Positions 34,798 through 44,447 are shown, counted from the first letter of the stretch. The stretch is 64,000 nucleotides of DNA from JANNUT01 sp046331425 (GCA_046331425.1 JAXLQU010000008.1:91041-155040), one strand, 5' to 3'. The notes: generated by a model not told the origin, from the letters alone. Numbers and translations are program-made.

Positions 34798-36781
34798 TCA
34801 ACTGCCCCGACTAAATGCACCCATCCACTCAATTTCTCGGGCACTGGATCGGAGCGCGGCGGCGTCCCGTACCCGTCGACCGGCGGCATCGATGAATTCG
34901 CGATACCAGGTCTCCCGACTCAGAAGCGTCCATATGAGGTGAGAGTGATCCTCCGCCCCCGCGCGGTCCGCCTGGATCTTTCGGAGCAGCACGGAAGGCA
35001 CCAGAACACCTCTCTGTTTCATGGACCTCTCTGAGAGGTATTCCGATACCATCGGCGCTAAGGCTCCTCGGATCCAAGACCGAAGCGGCGCACCAAATGG
35101 AGCTTTGGGCCGTCTAAGCACTTCAGCGGGAAGCCAGCGACCAGCCACTCGCCGCAAGATAGCTTTCTGCGTTGACCTGTGGATCCGTTCCCGGTCCGCT
35201 AAGCGGAACGCGAATTCGACAATCCGGTGGTCGATGATCGGCGGTCGGCCCTCAACCCCCGCTGCCATTGAGGCCTTGTCCGTATACGTAAGGTTGTGGT
35301 CAGGAAGAAAGATGGTCGTATCGGAGAGACACATTTGCTGAAGGTAGGACACGCCTCGGCCACTGAAGGGCACACACCTGTGCGCCACCTCCTGCAGCGC
35401 CGTGTAAGGCATCTCGTGACTTCTCTCGAAGAGTCTCGCGTAGAGGCCAGGGTCGATCGAGAGGTCGGATTGCAGGAATCTTGGAATGCGATCGAGTGAT
35501 GCAAACCCCAGAAAGCGACGTAGCCACCGGCGGCGCCTGTATCCACTAGCGGCTCCGGCGACGCTGATTCTCTGACCAGCGCTCTCTGCGAGGCTGCGGA
35601 GCCACGAAGGCAAAAGTGCACGATATGAATCGGCGAGTAAGCAGGCCATGTGTTTTCTATAACCACCAAAGATCTCGTCTGCACCCATCCCGTTGAGTAG
35701 TACGACCACGCCTGCATCTCTAGCAGCGCGAGAAATGAGCGCGGTGTTAATTGCGGCCGGATCTGCAATCGGCTCATCCATGTGCCAGACAAGCTCGGGC
35801 AGCAACGAGAGGACGTCCGGCGTGATGACAATCTCCGAGTGCTGACAGCCCAGCCGCGCTGCGATGCCACGAGCATAAAGGTCATCGCGGGACATCGACT
35901 CAAAACGACGGTCCTCATCACGGAAGCCGATCGTGAAAGTCCGTACCGAGCTGGTGGTTCGTCGGCGCATGAGCGCCACCACTAGACTCGAGTCGAGTCC
36001 GCCTGAGAGCAACGCGCCGATCGGAACATCGGAAATCATCTGTAGGTCGAGCGCACTCGCCAATAGGTCGGCCAACTCCTCTTCCAGTACCCGGCTCTCT
36101 GAGTCGTCACTTCCGATTGTGACCTGCCACCATGGCTTGACTGATACCTGGCCATCGCGCCACTCCAGAGTATGCCCTGCTGGCAACTTCTGATTCCCTT
36201 CGAATCCCGTTCGAGGCGCTGACGGAAAGTGCCACGGGTTCATCTCCGTTTCGTTATCAGCCGCGACCTCCACCAGGCCGCTAACGCCAATGGTCGACTT
36301 GATCTCGCTGGCGAACAAGAGCGCTGATCCTCGGCTCGCCCAATAGAACGGCTTGATGCCCAAGCGGTCGCGGGCAGCGAAAAGGCATCGCTCGCGTCGA
36401 TCCCAAATTGCGAACGCAAACATCCCGTTCAGCTGTGCCAGGCATTCGCGTCCCCACTGCGCATAAGCCCTCAGCAGCACCTCGGTGTCTGACTCCCGTT
36501 TTGAAGACATGCCCATGAAACTGCAGCCGCTTCCGTAGCGATCGGTAGTTGTAGATCTCGCCGTTGAATGTGAGCCAGTAGCGACCGCTTTCATCGCTCA
36601 TCGGCTGGGCACCTCCAGCGGTTAGATCAATGATGGCTAGGCGGCGATGACCAAAACAGAACGAATCTTCAGGCGAGCCGACTACGCCTTCGCCATCCGG
36701 TCCTCGATGCGCGAGTGCGCGGGTCATGACAGCTATTGCTGTGGGGTCGAAATGCCCCACCATTCCAGCAATCCCGCACAT
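34798..36781 (-). CDS. Asparagine synthase-like glutamine amidotransferase (AsnB type), frameshifted
   Basis: About 660 residues in two frames. The first frame, from ATG 36781, begins with the class II amidotransferase nucleophile Cys2 (MCGIAGMVG). It continues with RALAHRGPDGEG, RRLAIIDL and FNGEIYNYRSLRKRLQFHGHVFKT. The reading then changes frame at the CCC/GGG run 36495-36497 to SDTEVLLRAYAQWG, LNGMFAFAIWDRRERCLFAARDRLGIKPFYW and the synthetase domain (VPIGALLSGGLDSSLVVALM, the PP-loop SGGLDSS). One extra base explains the shift. Paralogues in exopolysaccharide loci are thought to amidate sugar carboxylates or act on peptide-like substrates rather than make asparagine. If the indel is real, the synthetase domain would be untranslated except from an internal start. 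Confidence 0.85.
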
Positions 36782-36789
36782 AAGGGCTC

Positions 36790-37008
36790 TTAGCTCTCCA
36801 AGCCGTCGAATATACGCAACATTGTGGCGTCGTCAGCGAGGTGGTTTTTGGTAGGCATGTCGGAGAGCATGTGCTGGTTAACAACCCGCGCAAGGAAACT
36901 GCCCGCTGGTAAGACGTCGATCAGGAGATCGGAATCGCGGACCATCTTGCGGAGGTTGCAGCTGTTCAGGAGATGCGCTATTTCCTCGCCCTGGTTGCCA
37001 TAAGGGGC
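36790..37008 (-). pseudogene. Possible gene remnant upstream of the amidotransferase gene
   Basis: About 72 codons ending at TAG 36790, 8 nt upstream of the asnB-like start, read like a natural protein C-terminus (LNSCNLRKMVRDSDLLIDVL, MLSDMPTKNHLADDATMLRI). Upstream of ~37010 the same frame is only the antisense of the bi-domain oxidoreductase. The ending loosely recalls the C-terminus of asparagine-synthase-like proteins, but I cannot name it with confidence. It may be the truncated 3' end of a gene cut off by rearrangement at the junction with the plus-strand gene. Confidence 0.25.
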
Positions 37009-37028
37009 CAAGGAGAGAAGAACAGAGA

Positions 37029-39186
37029 ATGAACAACTGCTCCAAAACCTACGCGACGGCGCCTTCATTTCCTGGCCGAAAGCTCTTCCCCTTCCCCACC
37101 CGCCCTCCCGGTTTCGCGCTGGTGGCGAATCGAGCTTCTTGATCAGCGCCGGCACCGAGCGCTCTACGGCCAGCGGCCCAAGCCAGCCTTGCTCGGCAAG
37201 GCTCGCCAGCGGCCCGACAAGGTTCGTCAGGTCCTCGACAACATCAAGAAAGAGGGTCTGTTCGCCACCGAACATCAACAAGGTCAAGGAGAAGCTCGAC
37301 CAACCCAAAGCGCCGGGTACTCGTCTTGCCGGCGCGGTGCTCGAGTGTGACGCCGGTGAAACAGCGTTCAGGGTTGGCGATCGGGTCGCGTGTGCCGGCC
37401 AGGATTACGCTTCGCATGCCGAGGTTGTGATCGTTCCTCGCAATCTGGTGGTCCCACTCCCCGACGACGTGCCGTTCGAGGCCGGTTCCTTCGCAGCGGC
37501 GAAGCGATTGCGCTCAAGGTGTGCGACGCGCCGACGCGCATCTCGGGCAGCGTGTTGGTGATCGGACTCGGCCTGATCGGACAGTTGACTTGGATGTTGC
37601 TCGAAGATGCGGGCCTTACAATCGGCACCGATGTCTCGGCGCATACCGCTCGGGACGGCGCGGGCCCTGGGCTTGAAGCACGCAAGCTGGTGCGCGGCCA
37701 GGACGACGTCGAAGGGACGTGCAGCACTCACGGCGGGTCACGGCGTCGATGCCGTCATTATCACCGCGCCGGCCAAGAGCAATGATCCGATTGAGCTGGC
37801 GGGTGTGGTGTCGCGCGAGCGGGCGTGGTGGTCGTCGGGAGCGTCACGATGGACGTCCCGCGCGATCCTCACTTACTACCGCAAGAACTCGACTTGGTCA
37901 TCTCTCGGTCCTATGGGCCGGGCCGGTACGACGCCGAATATGAAGAGGGCGGCACCGACTACCCGTACGGCCATGTCCGCTGGACGGAGGGGCGCAACAT
38001 GCAGGCGTTCCTCGAGTCGGTCGCGCGCGGACGCACCAAGGCAACCGAACTCATCACGCACCGCTTCCCGATTGCCGAGGCCGAGGATGCGTACCGGATC
38101 GTCAGCGGCGAGCGGCAGGAACCGCATATCGGAATCGTGCTGACTTATCCCGAAGAGATCTCGCGGCAAGACGCAATCGCACTCAAACCGATAGCCGCGC
38201 AAGCCAAGAGCGGCGTGGTGCGTATCTCGTTCGCCGGGGCCGGCTCGTTTGCACGCTCGTATCTGCTGCCGCACCTCAAAGACAAGCCGGGTGTCGAACT
38301 TGTGTCAGTCGCCACGGCGAAGGGATACACCGCGGTCGATGCGGCCAAGAAGTTCGGCTTCGCCGAAGCAGCCAGCGATGCTGCAGCCGTCTGTGCTGAT
38401 CCGCGCGTCGATGCTGTATTCATCGCCACCCGCCACGATCATCACGCCTCGCTCGCGCAGCGCGCGCTCGCCGCGGGCAAGCATTTGTTCGTGGAGAAAC
38501 CGCTGTCGATCGATATGGCCGGCCTCGCCGCGTTGCTACCGGTGGCCGAGGCCAGCGGCCGGATCGTGCAGACCGGTTTCAATCGCCGCTTCTCGCCGTT
38601 GGCGGTGAAGCTGCGCCAGACGCTGGCGGCATCGGCCACTCCGGTACAAATCACGTATCGGGTCAACGCGGGGCCATTGCCGGCCGATCATTGGTTGCTG
38701 CACCCCGAGCAAGGTGGCGGCCGGATGATCGGCGAAGGGTGTCACTTCGTCGATCTCATGCAGTTCCTCACCAACGAGCTGCCGGCGCGCGTCACCGCGT
38801 CACGATTCGGTGACGACGCCACCGGCTCGCTGACCGTGTTGATAGAGTTCGCCGGCGGGTCGGTGGGTGTCTTGGTATATCAAGCCAACGCATCGCCGAA
38901 TGTTCCAAAAGAGCGGATCGAGGCGTTCAGCGGCGGCCGTGGCGGCATCATCGACGACTGGCGCAGCGTCGACTTGATGGATGGCCGCAAAACCAAGAAG
39001 GTCACCGCGTCGGGCCAAGCCAAGGGCTACGCGGAAGAGATTGCAGCTTTCTTGGCGTCGATCAGATCGGGTCAACCGGCGATCTCGTTGCAGAGCCAAG
39101 CGCTGACCACGATCTGCACCTTCGCGGCGATCGAGAGTTGGACCACGCGTCGGCCGGTCGATGTGACGCTGCCGCCTCGATCGTGA
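37029..39186 (+). pseudogene. Bi-domain oxidoreductase (Zn-type MDR + Gfo/Idh/MocA), many frameshifts in the first domain
   Basis: The N-terminus at ATG 37029 reads M-K-Q-L-L-Q-N-L-R-D-G-A only if one base is restored after codon 2. Further MDR-domain blocks occur in alternating frames up to ~37.85 kb: LISAGTERST, LLGKARQRPDKVRQVLDNIK, INKVKEKLDQPKA, GAVLECDAGETAFRVGDRVA, HAEVVIVPRNLVVPLPDDVPF, VLVIGLGLIGQL and HGVDAVIITAPAKSNDPIEL. From about 37825 the frame is clean through SRSYGPGRYDAEYEEGGTDY and a full Gfo/Idh/MocA domain (ISFAGAGSFARSYLLPHLKD, KHLFVEKPLS, QTGFNRRFSPLAVKL). Intact homologues sit in glycan loci with asparagine-synthase-like genes. At least eight indels are needed; substitutions appear few. 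Confidence 0.75.
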
Positions 39187-40376
39187 ACGCACCGTCTGCC
39201 GCCGCGGCGCTCGAGACTCTTTGGGCCCACTGCGTCGAGCGCGATTGGCAGGGTTGGGATCCGTACGATGGCCTGATGGTGCAGCGCGCGCCTGCGACCT
39301 GGTTGCTGCGTTCTCGCGTCGGTCGGTTGGCGTTGATTCAAGGATTCAAGCGCTCGCCGATCAATCTGCGGCCGCTGTTCGGCGTGCCGGCGCTGCGCAA
39401 CCCAAAAGCGATGGCGCTGGGACTCATGACAGCCTGCCGATTGGCAGCGCTGCCCGCTTGGCGCGACCGTGCGCTTCCCGAAGCGCAGAGGCTTGTGAAC
39501 GATTTGCATCGACTCGCCACACCGACCGCACATGGCCATGGATGGGGCTATCCGTTCGATTGGCAGGCGCGCGCTTTCTTCATCGGTCGCGGTGTGCCGA
39601 CGGTGGTCTGCACCGGCTTCGTGGTTCGCGCGCTCGATCTGGCGCACGCGGTGACCGGGATCGACTCGTCCGTGCAAATCGCAAAGGCGGCGGCGTTCGT
39701 AGAGCACGACCTGAATCGCAGCGAGTCGAGTGATGGCTTCTGCTTTTCTTACTCGCCGCTCGATAAGTCCGAAGTGGTCAACGCCACCTTGCTCGGGGCA
39801 GAGACGCTGGCACGACACGCGCGACGCAGCAACGATCGCACCACTCTGGAGCGCGCGCTGCCTACTGTGCAGTGGTCACTGTCTCGACAGAATGACAAGG
39901 GAGGGTGGGCCTACGGCCAAGCGGGACATCATCGCTGGGAGGACGCGTTTCATACCGGGTTCAATCTAGCCAGCTTGCGGTCGATCCGCGCCGCCGCGGC
40001 CGCGTTGGGCCTCGATCCGAATACCGTCATCGATCAGCGGCGATTGACGCAGGCCTATCAGCACTACGCCGAGAGCTTTTTCGATCCGAACGGTCGTCCC
40101 TGGTACTACAGCCATACCCCCTGGCCGATCGACGGACATGCAGCGGCGGTTGCCGTGCTCACCCATCTCGCGTTTTCGCCGGATGACCGAGCGGCCAAGG
40201 ACCGCGCGGCGCGCACGGTTTCTTGGAGCCTCGCTCATCTGTGGAACCGGCGCGGTTGGTTTGATTTCCAAGTCCATCGCTGGGGACGAATCCGCGTACC
40301 GTACCTTCGATGGATCCAAGCCTGGATGCTGTTGGCGTTGGCCGAGTACGTCGCAGCTACCGGCGCTCGCGATTGA
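39183..40376 (+). CDS. Hypothetical protein, likely alpha/alpha-toroid (glycosidase/prenyltransferase-like repeats)
   Basis: A 397-residue cytoplasmic protein; no signal peptide. It is built of helical repeats: GHGWGYPFDWQARAFFIGRG, TVVCTGFVVRALDLAHAVTG, DGFCFSYSPLDKSEVVNATL, NDKGGWAYGQAGHHRWEDAFHTGFNLASL and RPWYYSHTPWPIDGHAAAVAVL. The spacing and the Trp/Gly-rich turns suggest an (alpha/alpha)6 toroid, as in unsaturated glucuronyl hydrolases, epimerases of the AGE type or squalene-cyclase-like enzymes. I cannot assign an activity. GTG 39183 overlaps the bi-domain oxidoreductase stop by 4 nt, so the two belong to one operon. It converges with the WecG-type gene (20-nt overlap). Its place in the locus suggests a glycan-modifying role. 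Confidence 0.6.
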   Translation: MNAPSAAAALETLWAHCVERDWQGWDPYDGLMVQRAPATWLLRSRVGRLALIQGFKRSPINLRPLFGVPALRNPKAMALGLMTACRLAALPAWRDRALPEAQRLVNDLHRLATPTAHGHGWGYPFDWQARAFFIGRGVPTVVCTGFVVRALDLAHAVTGIDSSVQIAKAAAFVEHDLNRSESSDGFCFSYSPLDKSEVVNATLLGAETLARHARRSNDRTTLERALPTVQWSLSRQNDKGGWAYGQAGHHRWEDAFHTGFNLASLRSIRAAAAALGLDPNTVIDQRRLTQAYQHYAESFFDPNGRPWYYSHTPWPIDGHAAAVAVLTHLAFSPDDRAAKDRAARTVSWSLAHLWNRRGWFDFQVHRWGRIRVPYLRWIQAWMLLALAEYVAATGARD

Positions 40377-41130
40377 ACAGCCACGCCTTGAGAAGCAGCC
40401 ACAAGAAGTGTGTGTTGGTGACGAGGTATCGCTTCCACATTCGCCCCGGTTCCTGTACGAGTCGATAAGCCCATTCCATTCCGAGCCGCTGCCACGATTC
40501 CGGAGCGCGCTGCACGAGCCCGGCGATGACATCGAACGATCCACCCACACCCATCGCGAACGGGACACCCAGGGCATCGCGCTGCCGAATCAAAAATCGC
40601 TCCTTGCGCGGCGTTGGCATCGCAACGAACAACAGGTCGGCGTTGCTCGTGCGCACCGCCTCGACAACCGCATTCTCCTCGGCGGGGTCGCCCTCTTTCC
40701 AGTAGCCGTGGTGCAGTCCTGCGACTTGCAGCCGAGGATGGCGCGCACACAGTTGCGCTACACAGGCCTCGACAACCTCCAACTTGGCACCCAGAAAGTA
40801 GGGTCGGTAGCCACGCTGTTCCGACAACATCACGAGGCGCTGCATCAAATCGATGCCGGCGATCCGCTCCGGCAACGGTCGGCCCAGCACTCTTCCTGCC
40901 AGGACGATCGAGGCGCCGTCGGCGTGAATCATGTCGAACGCGTTCATCAATCGGAGAAACTCCGGATCGGAGGCCAACTTGGAAACCTTCCCGGCATTGA
41001 GGACGGAGTGCATGGTGACGCGCCGTTCGCGGATCACCGCATCGATGGCGTCGACCGCTTGATCCATGCTTTCGCTCCGAACGGGCACACCGAACAGCCA
41101 CTTCGGGGTATCTTCCGCGCGACTAGCCAA
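40357..41130 (-). CDS. WecG/TagA/CpsF family glycosyltransferase
   Basis: A 257-residue GT26-family enzyme. Family blocks are present: WLFGVPVRSESMDQAVDAID, MHSVLNAGKVSKLASDPEF, MIHADGASIVLAGRVLGRPL, ERIAGIDLMQRLV, YFLGAKLEVVEACVAQL, LLFVAMPTPRKERFLIRQRD and GVGGSFDVIAG. These enzymes add the second sugar (such as ManNAcA or GlcA/ManNAc) to a polyprenyl-diphosphate-linked first sugar at the membrane face. This fits the initiating sugar transferase gene that starts 151 nt away in the opposite direction. The C-terminus carries the basic/aromatic membrane-association region (RMWKRYLVTNTHFLWLLLKA). Divergent promoters probably lie between the two genes. Confidence 0.9.
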   Translation of the reverse strand: MASRAEDTPKWLFGVPVRSESMDQAVDAIDAVIRERRVTMHSVLNAGKVSKLASDPEFLRLMNAFDMIHADGASIVLAGRVLGRPLPERIAGIDLMQRLVMLSEQRGYRPYFLGAKLEVVEACVAQLCARHPRLQVAGLHHGYWKEGDPAEENAVVEAVRTSNADLLFVAMPTPRKERFLIRQRDALGVPFAMGVGGSFDVIAGLVQRAPESWQRLGMEWAYRLVQEPGRMWKRYLVTNTHFLWLLLKAWLFNRERR

Positions 41131-41281
41131 GGGTCACCTGAGTGAATTGGGGGGGACCCCCTTGGAACGAGCGGCGCGCCGAATCGCCGATGAAGGGCGT
41201 TCTGGGCGGCGCCTCGACTCGCCACTTCCGGTCTTGACCGGATACGTTGGCCTGCCGGAGAGAGGGCGATAGATTCCCCCC

Positions 41282-42709
41282 ATGCTTCAGAGCCATTCGA
41301 GACACCCGTCGCTTCTCCTCATCGCCGTTGCCGATGCGTTGATTGCCACCTTGTCGCTGTACTTGGCATACCTGCTTCGAGCCAGCATTTTGCCGCGCTT
41401 TTCCAATGTTTGGACTGGGCGCGTGGAACTCTATCCCACGTTCGTGGTGTTGTTGCTGGGCACGGCCCCAATCTTGATCGCGGCTCTCTACTTCGGCGGT
41501 GGCTACGATTGGGCACGTCTCCGCAGCGGCGCCAACGTGCTGCTGGCGGTGGTCAAGGCATTCGCGCTGAGCACCCTGGCGGTTCTTGCGTTTGCCTACG
41601 TACTGCGCGACCAGACATTCTCGCGCGCGATTGTTGCGATCTACCTGACGCTGTCGATGGTCGGGTTCTTCCTGGTTCGGTTGGTAGCGCGCGACATACT
41701 GCGCTACCTGCACTCGCAAGGAATCGGCCTTCAGAATGCGATCGTGGTTGGCACTGGGCCAGCAGCACAGACACTTGCCGACTTGCTGGAGCGCCGGCCG
41801 TATCTGGGGATGCGTGTCGCTGGTTTGGTGTCGCTCCCGGGTGAACGGGATGAGGCACCTGAGCTTGCAACGTTGGGCACTGTCGAGGACCTTCCCGATC
41901 TGGTGGACAGCCAGGTGATCGATGCAGTGATCTTCGGCGTTGGATTGGATGAAGCCTCTCGCTACGACAAGATCATCTGGAAACTCGAAGAAGTGGGCAC
42001 CACGGTCCACCTCCGCGGCGATGCGATTGGAGTGCTCCTATCGAGGACCTTCGTGGGCGACTTCGAAGGGATGCCGATTCTCACCTTGAAGTCGACGCCG
42101 GCCGATCCAATGGCGTTAGCACTCAAGCGGATTCTCGATTTCGCCGCAGCGCTTGCGGGACTGCTGCTGCTCTCTCCGGTCTTCCTCTTCACGGCTCTCG
42201 CCGTCAAGCTTTCCAGCAGCGGGCCGGTGTTCTATCACCAAGAGCGGGTCGGCTTGTCGGGCCGCCGGTTCAAGATGCACAAGTTCCGCTCGATGATGTC
42301 CGACGCCGACAAGCGGCTGCACGAAGTCATGGCCCAGAACGAAATGACCGGACCGGTGTTCAAGATGACCAACGACCCTCGCATTACCAAGGTTGGGCGC
42401 TGGATCCGCAAGTTCAGCGTGGACGAGCTGCCACAACTTTGGAACGTGCTGGTAGGCGAGATGAGCCTTGTCGGACCCAGGCCCCCGCTCCCCAAAGAAG
42501 TCGAACTCTACGAGCGATGGCAACGCCGTCGCCTCTCGATGAAGCCGGGGATCACCTGCCTCTGGCAAGTGAGTGGCAGGAACGATATCGATTTCGAAAC
42601 GTGGATGAAGCTCGACATGGAGTACATCGACAACTGGAGTCTTATCTTGGACCTCAAGATTTTGTTCAAGACGATCCCTGTCGTGTTGTTGGCCAAAGGA
42701 GCGAAGTAG
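41282..42709 (+). CDS. Polyprenyl-phosphate sugar-1-phosphate transferase (exopolysaccharide initiating enzyme)
   Basis: A 475-residue membrane enzyme that transfers a sugar-1-phosphate from its UDP derivative to undecaprenyl phosphate, starting repeat-unit synthesis. The N-terminal half has about four membrane segments and a CoA-binding-3-like Rossmann domain (NAIVVGTGPAAQTLADLLERRP). The C-terminal catalytic domain carries one helix (ILDFAAALAGLLLLSPVFLF) and the bacterial sugar transferase motifs: FYHQERVGLSGRRFKMHKFRSM, ITKVGRWIRKFSVDELPQLW, GEMSLVGPRPPLP and PGITCLWQVSGRN. Length and motif order are those of the WbaP/CpsE (polyprenyl glycosylphosphotransferase) group. ATG 41282 is the only good start. 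It stands alone on the plus strand next to the divergent WecG-type gene. Confidence 0.93.
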   Translation: MLQSHSRHPSLLLIAVADALIATLSLYLAYLLRASILPRFSNVWTGRVELYPTFVVLLLGTAPILIAALYFGGGYDWARLRSGANVLLAVVKAFALSTLAVLAFAYVLRDQTFSRAIVAIYLTLSMVGFFLVRLVARDILRYLHSQGIGLQNAIVVGTGPAAQTLADLLERRPYLGMRVAGLVSLPGERDEAPELATLGTVEDLPDLVDSQVIDAVIFGVGLDEASRYDKIIWKLEEVGTTVHLRGDAIGVLLSRTFVGDFEGMPILTLKSTPADPMALALKRILDFAAALAGLLLLSPVFLFTALAVKLSSSGPVFYHQERVGLSGRRFKMHKFRSMMSDADKRLHEVMAQNEMTGPVFKMTNDPRITKVGRWIRKFSVDELPQLWNVLVGEMSLVGPRPPLPKEVELYERWQRRRLSMKPGITCLWQVSGRNDIDFETWMKLDMEYIDNWSLILDLKILFKTIPVVLLAKGAK

Positions 42710-43412
42710 TCCTCGCCTAGCGTCAACTGACAAACGCCGCGAAGTTTGCGATTGCTCTTCCCAGCCTCTGCAGATAGGCACCACGAGTACACGCACCATT
42801 TCAGCCTCGCGCCGCGACGATCGCCGCGACACCAACCTCCCAGACTAAGGACAGTGGTTTGTGTTCTCGCACGATACGGTATGGCCTGCACTCAAAGCCG
42901 CCTCTCGCCCCACGCCTGAAATCAGGAGTTCGGAAAGTGAACCGCGATGAAGGTTGTACCGACTGAACGCTGGACCCGATTGCCACGTCACCAGGGGGTG
43001 CGTGATACCGGAGGACAGGATCACGTCGTCGTGGTGGTCGCACTCATCACCCTGGCCTTCATTGTCGAGATCGTGCTGGGACACGTTGCGCGTGGTCGGA
43101 CGGTTGTCGCTGGCGTCACCGCGTCCGTGTGGTCGGTGATTTCCTGAAGGGGATCGGCATCAGCGGGGAGCCATCGCGGACGTCGCCGATCGAGTCCCCA
43201 TCCGCGTTCTCCTGCCCCTGGATTCGGCGTCGTTGAACAGTTGTCTCGAAAGTACGAAAGTGACCTGGTCACCGTCCGCGTCGATGGCGTCTTGGCGAAC
43301 GATGGCAGCGCCTTCAGTCGATGCTTCGCCGCAGACTACCCCGATTCCTGCGGAGACTTGGTGAGGCCAAGCGAGCTCCGAATTCGTCCTGAAGCGCGAA
43401 CTTCACTAGCGA
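42710..43412. other. Gene-poor region, nothing confidently coding
   Basis: About 700 bases between the sugar transferase and the mmuM relic. Short open frames occur. One at 42947-43147 (+) includes a hydrophobic stretch (VVVVVALITLAFIVEIVLG). Another at 43241-43534 (+) starts SRKYESDLVTVRVDGV, but neither resembles a known protein and both lack a Shine-Dalgarno. It may be the remains of decayed genes. A weak stem (CAAAC...GTTTG, near 42730) follows the sugar transferase stop. Confidence 0.35.
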
Positions 43413-44355
43413 TCACGCGACGGCCGAGCCACGCCCGCCGCACTCCCCAGGAGCGTCGCCAGTGCCGCAGAATCTGCGCGGTGTTGTCCGACAACACCCG
43501 CCAATCAATCGCGCTCCTGCCGAAATCCACCTAGCCCCCCAAACCGCAAAGTCCGAAGGTGCGGATTGGTGGTCCACCCATGCGCGTCGCTGCGCATCCC
43601 ACGTCTCACCACTGTTCGGATACGCAACCAGCGGCTTGTCGGTCACCACGTGCAGTCTTTGCAACAACGGCTCGACCAACGCGGGAGCAACGCAGTTCAC
43701 GCCCACACAGATCGTGACACTCATTGGCCAACTCGGCTACGTCGATCGGAGTTCACCGCTGCGGTGTGTGCGTCATCAGCGCGCCGTAAACGAGAGCCAG
43801 GCTTGCGCCCCAGGATCGCCTTGAGCAGGCCCACCAGCACCTCGGCTTCCTCGATGATCGTCGGGAGTGTTCTGGAAGGCCAAGAGATCGGGTCGTCGGT
43901 GCGCCAGCGCCTTGAGCCGCGGGTGATGGAACGCCTCAGCAGCGACGCTGACACGCCGTAGTCACCGCGATATTCGGATCCACCGGTCAGAAACGCGCCA
44001 TACGGCCCGACAGACGCGGCCACCGCGTAGTCTCTACCCAACCCCTCCCCCGCGCGCCGGGCCAGCCTACGGTCTTCCGAGCGCCGCGGCGGCTTGGTCC
44101 CGGAGCTCGGTCCTCGCTGCATGATCCCAGGCACGCTCAGTTGATAGCTGGCGGTGGAAAGGCGATCTCGGAGCCCGCGAGCAAGTAATCCCGGTGGACC
44201 GCCATCACGAGGTCCGGTTGCTCCAGGGCGGCTCGCCCTGACCACAACGGGTCGTTCAAATCGGCCCCGCGCCGCTCCAACTCGGAGGCCAGGCCGCCAT
44301 CGAGCAGATGCAGTCCTTCAACACGAAAGGGGTGCCCCGAAAGGATGCGTGTCAT
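43413..44355 (-). pseudogene. Homocysteine S-methyltransferase (MmuM/BHMT-like) relic
   Basis: The start at ATG 44355 gives LLDGGLASELERRGADLNDPLWSGRAALEQPDLVMAVHRDYL, clearly the N-terminus of a homocysteine S-methyltransferase. After LAGSEI the frame ends, but TASYQLSVPG, VAASVGPYGAFLTGGSEYRGDYGVS and TIIEEAEVLVGLLKAI continue in the next frame. The C-terminal blocks VTICVGVNCVAPALVEPLLQ, KPLVAYPNSGETWDAQRRAW and the zinc-site GARLIGGCCRTTP are in a third frame. The region linking the second and third parts is shortened. At least two frameshifts plus a small deletion make it non-functional as written. The enzyme would methylate homocysteine using S-methylmethionine or SAM. Confidence 0.75.
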
Positions 44356-44447
44356 CGACGTGCCTTTCTGCAGTTCGAAACAGCCTACATCCAGCGTGTG
44401 CGGAATCTGCCGGTCGACGCGGCTCGATCCCCGCCTAAAATCACTGG

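Noticed and set aside
36790..37308. 172-codon minus-strand frame as one complete gene
   Set aside because: Its first ~100 codons are the antisense of the oxidoreductase's conserved N-terminus; only the last ~72 codons could be a real remnant.
42947..43147. Small membrane protein (66 codons with a hydrophobic stretch)
   Set aside because: No Shine-Dalgarno and no similarity; the hydrophobic stretch may arise by chance in a decayed region.
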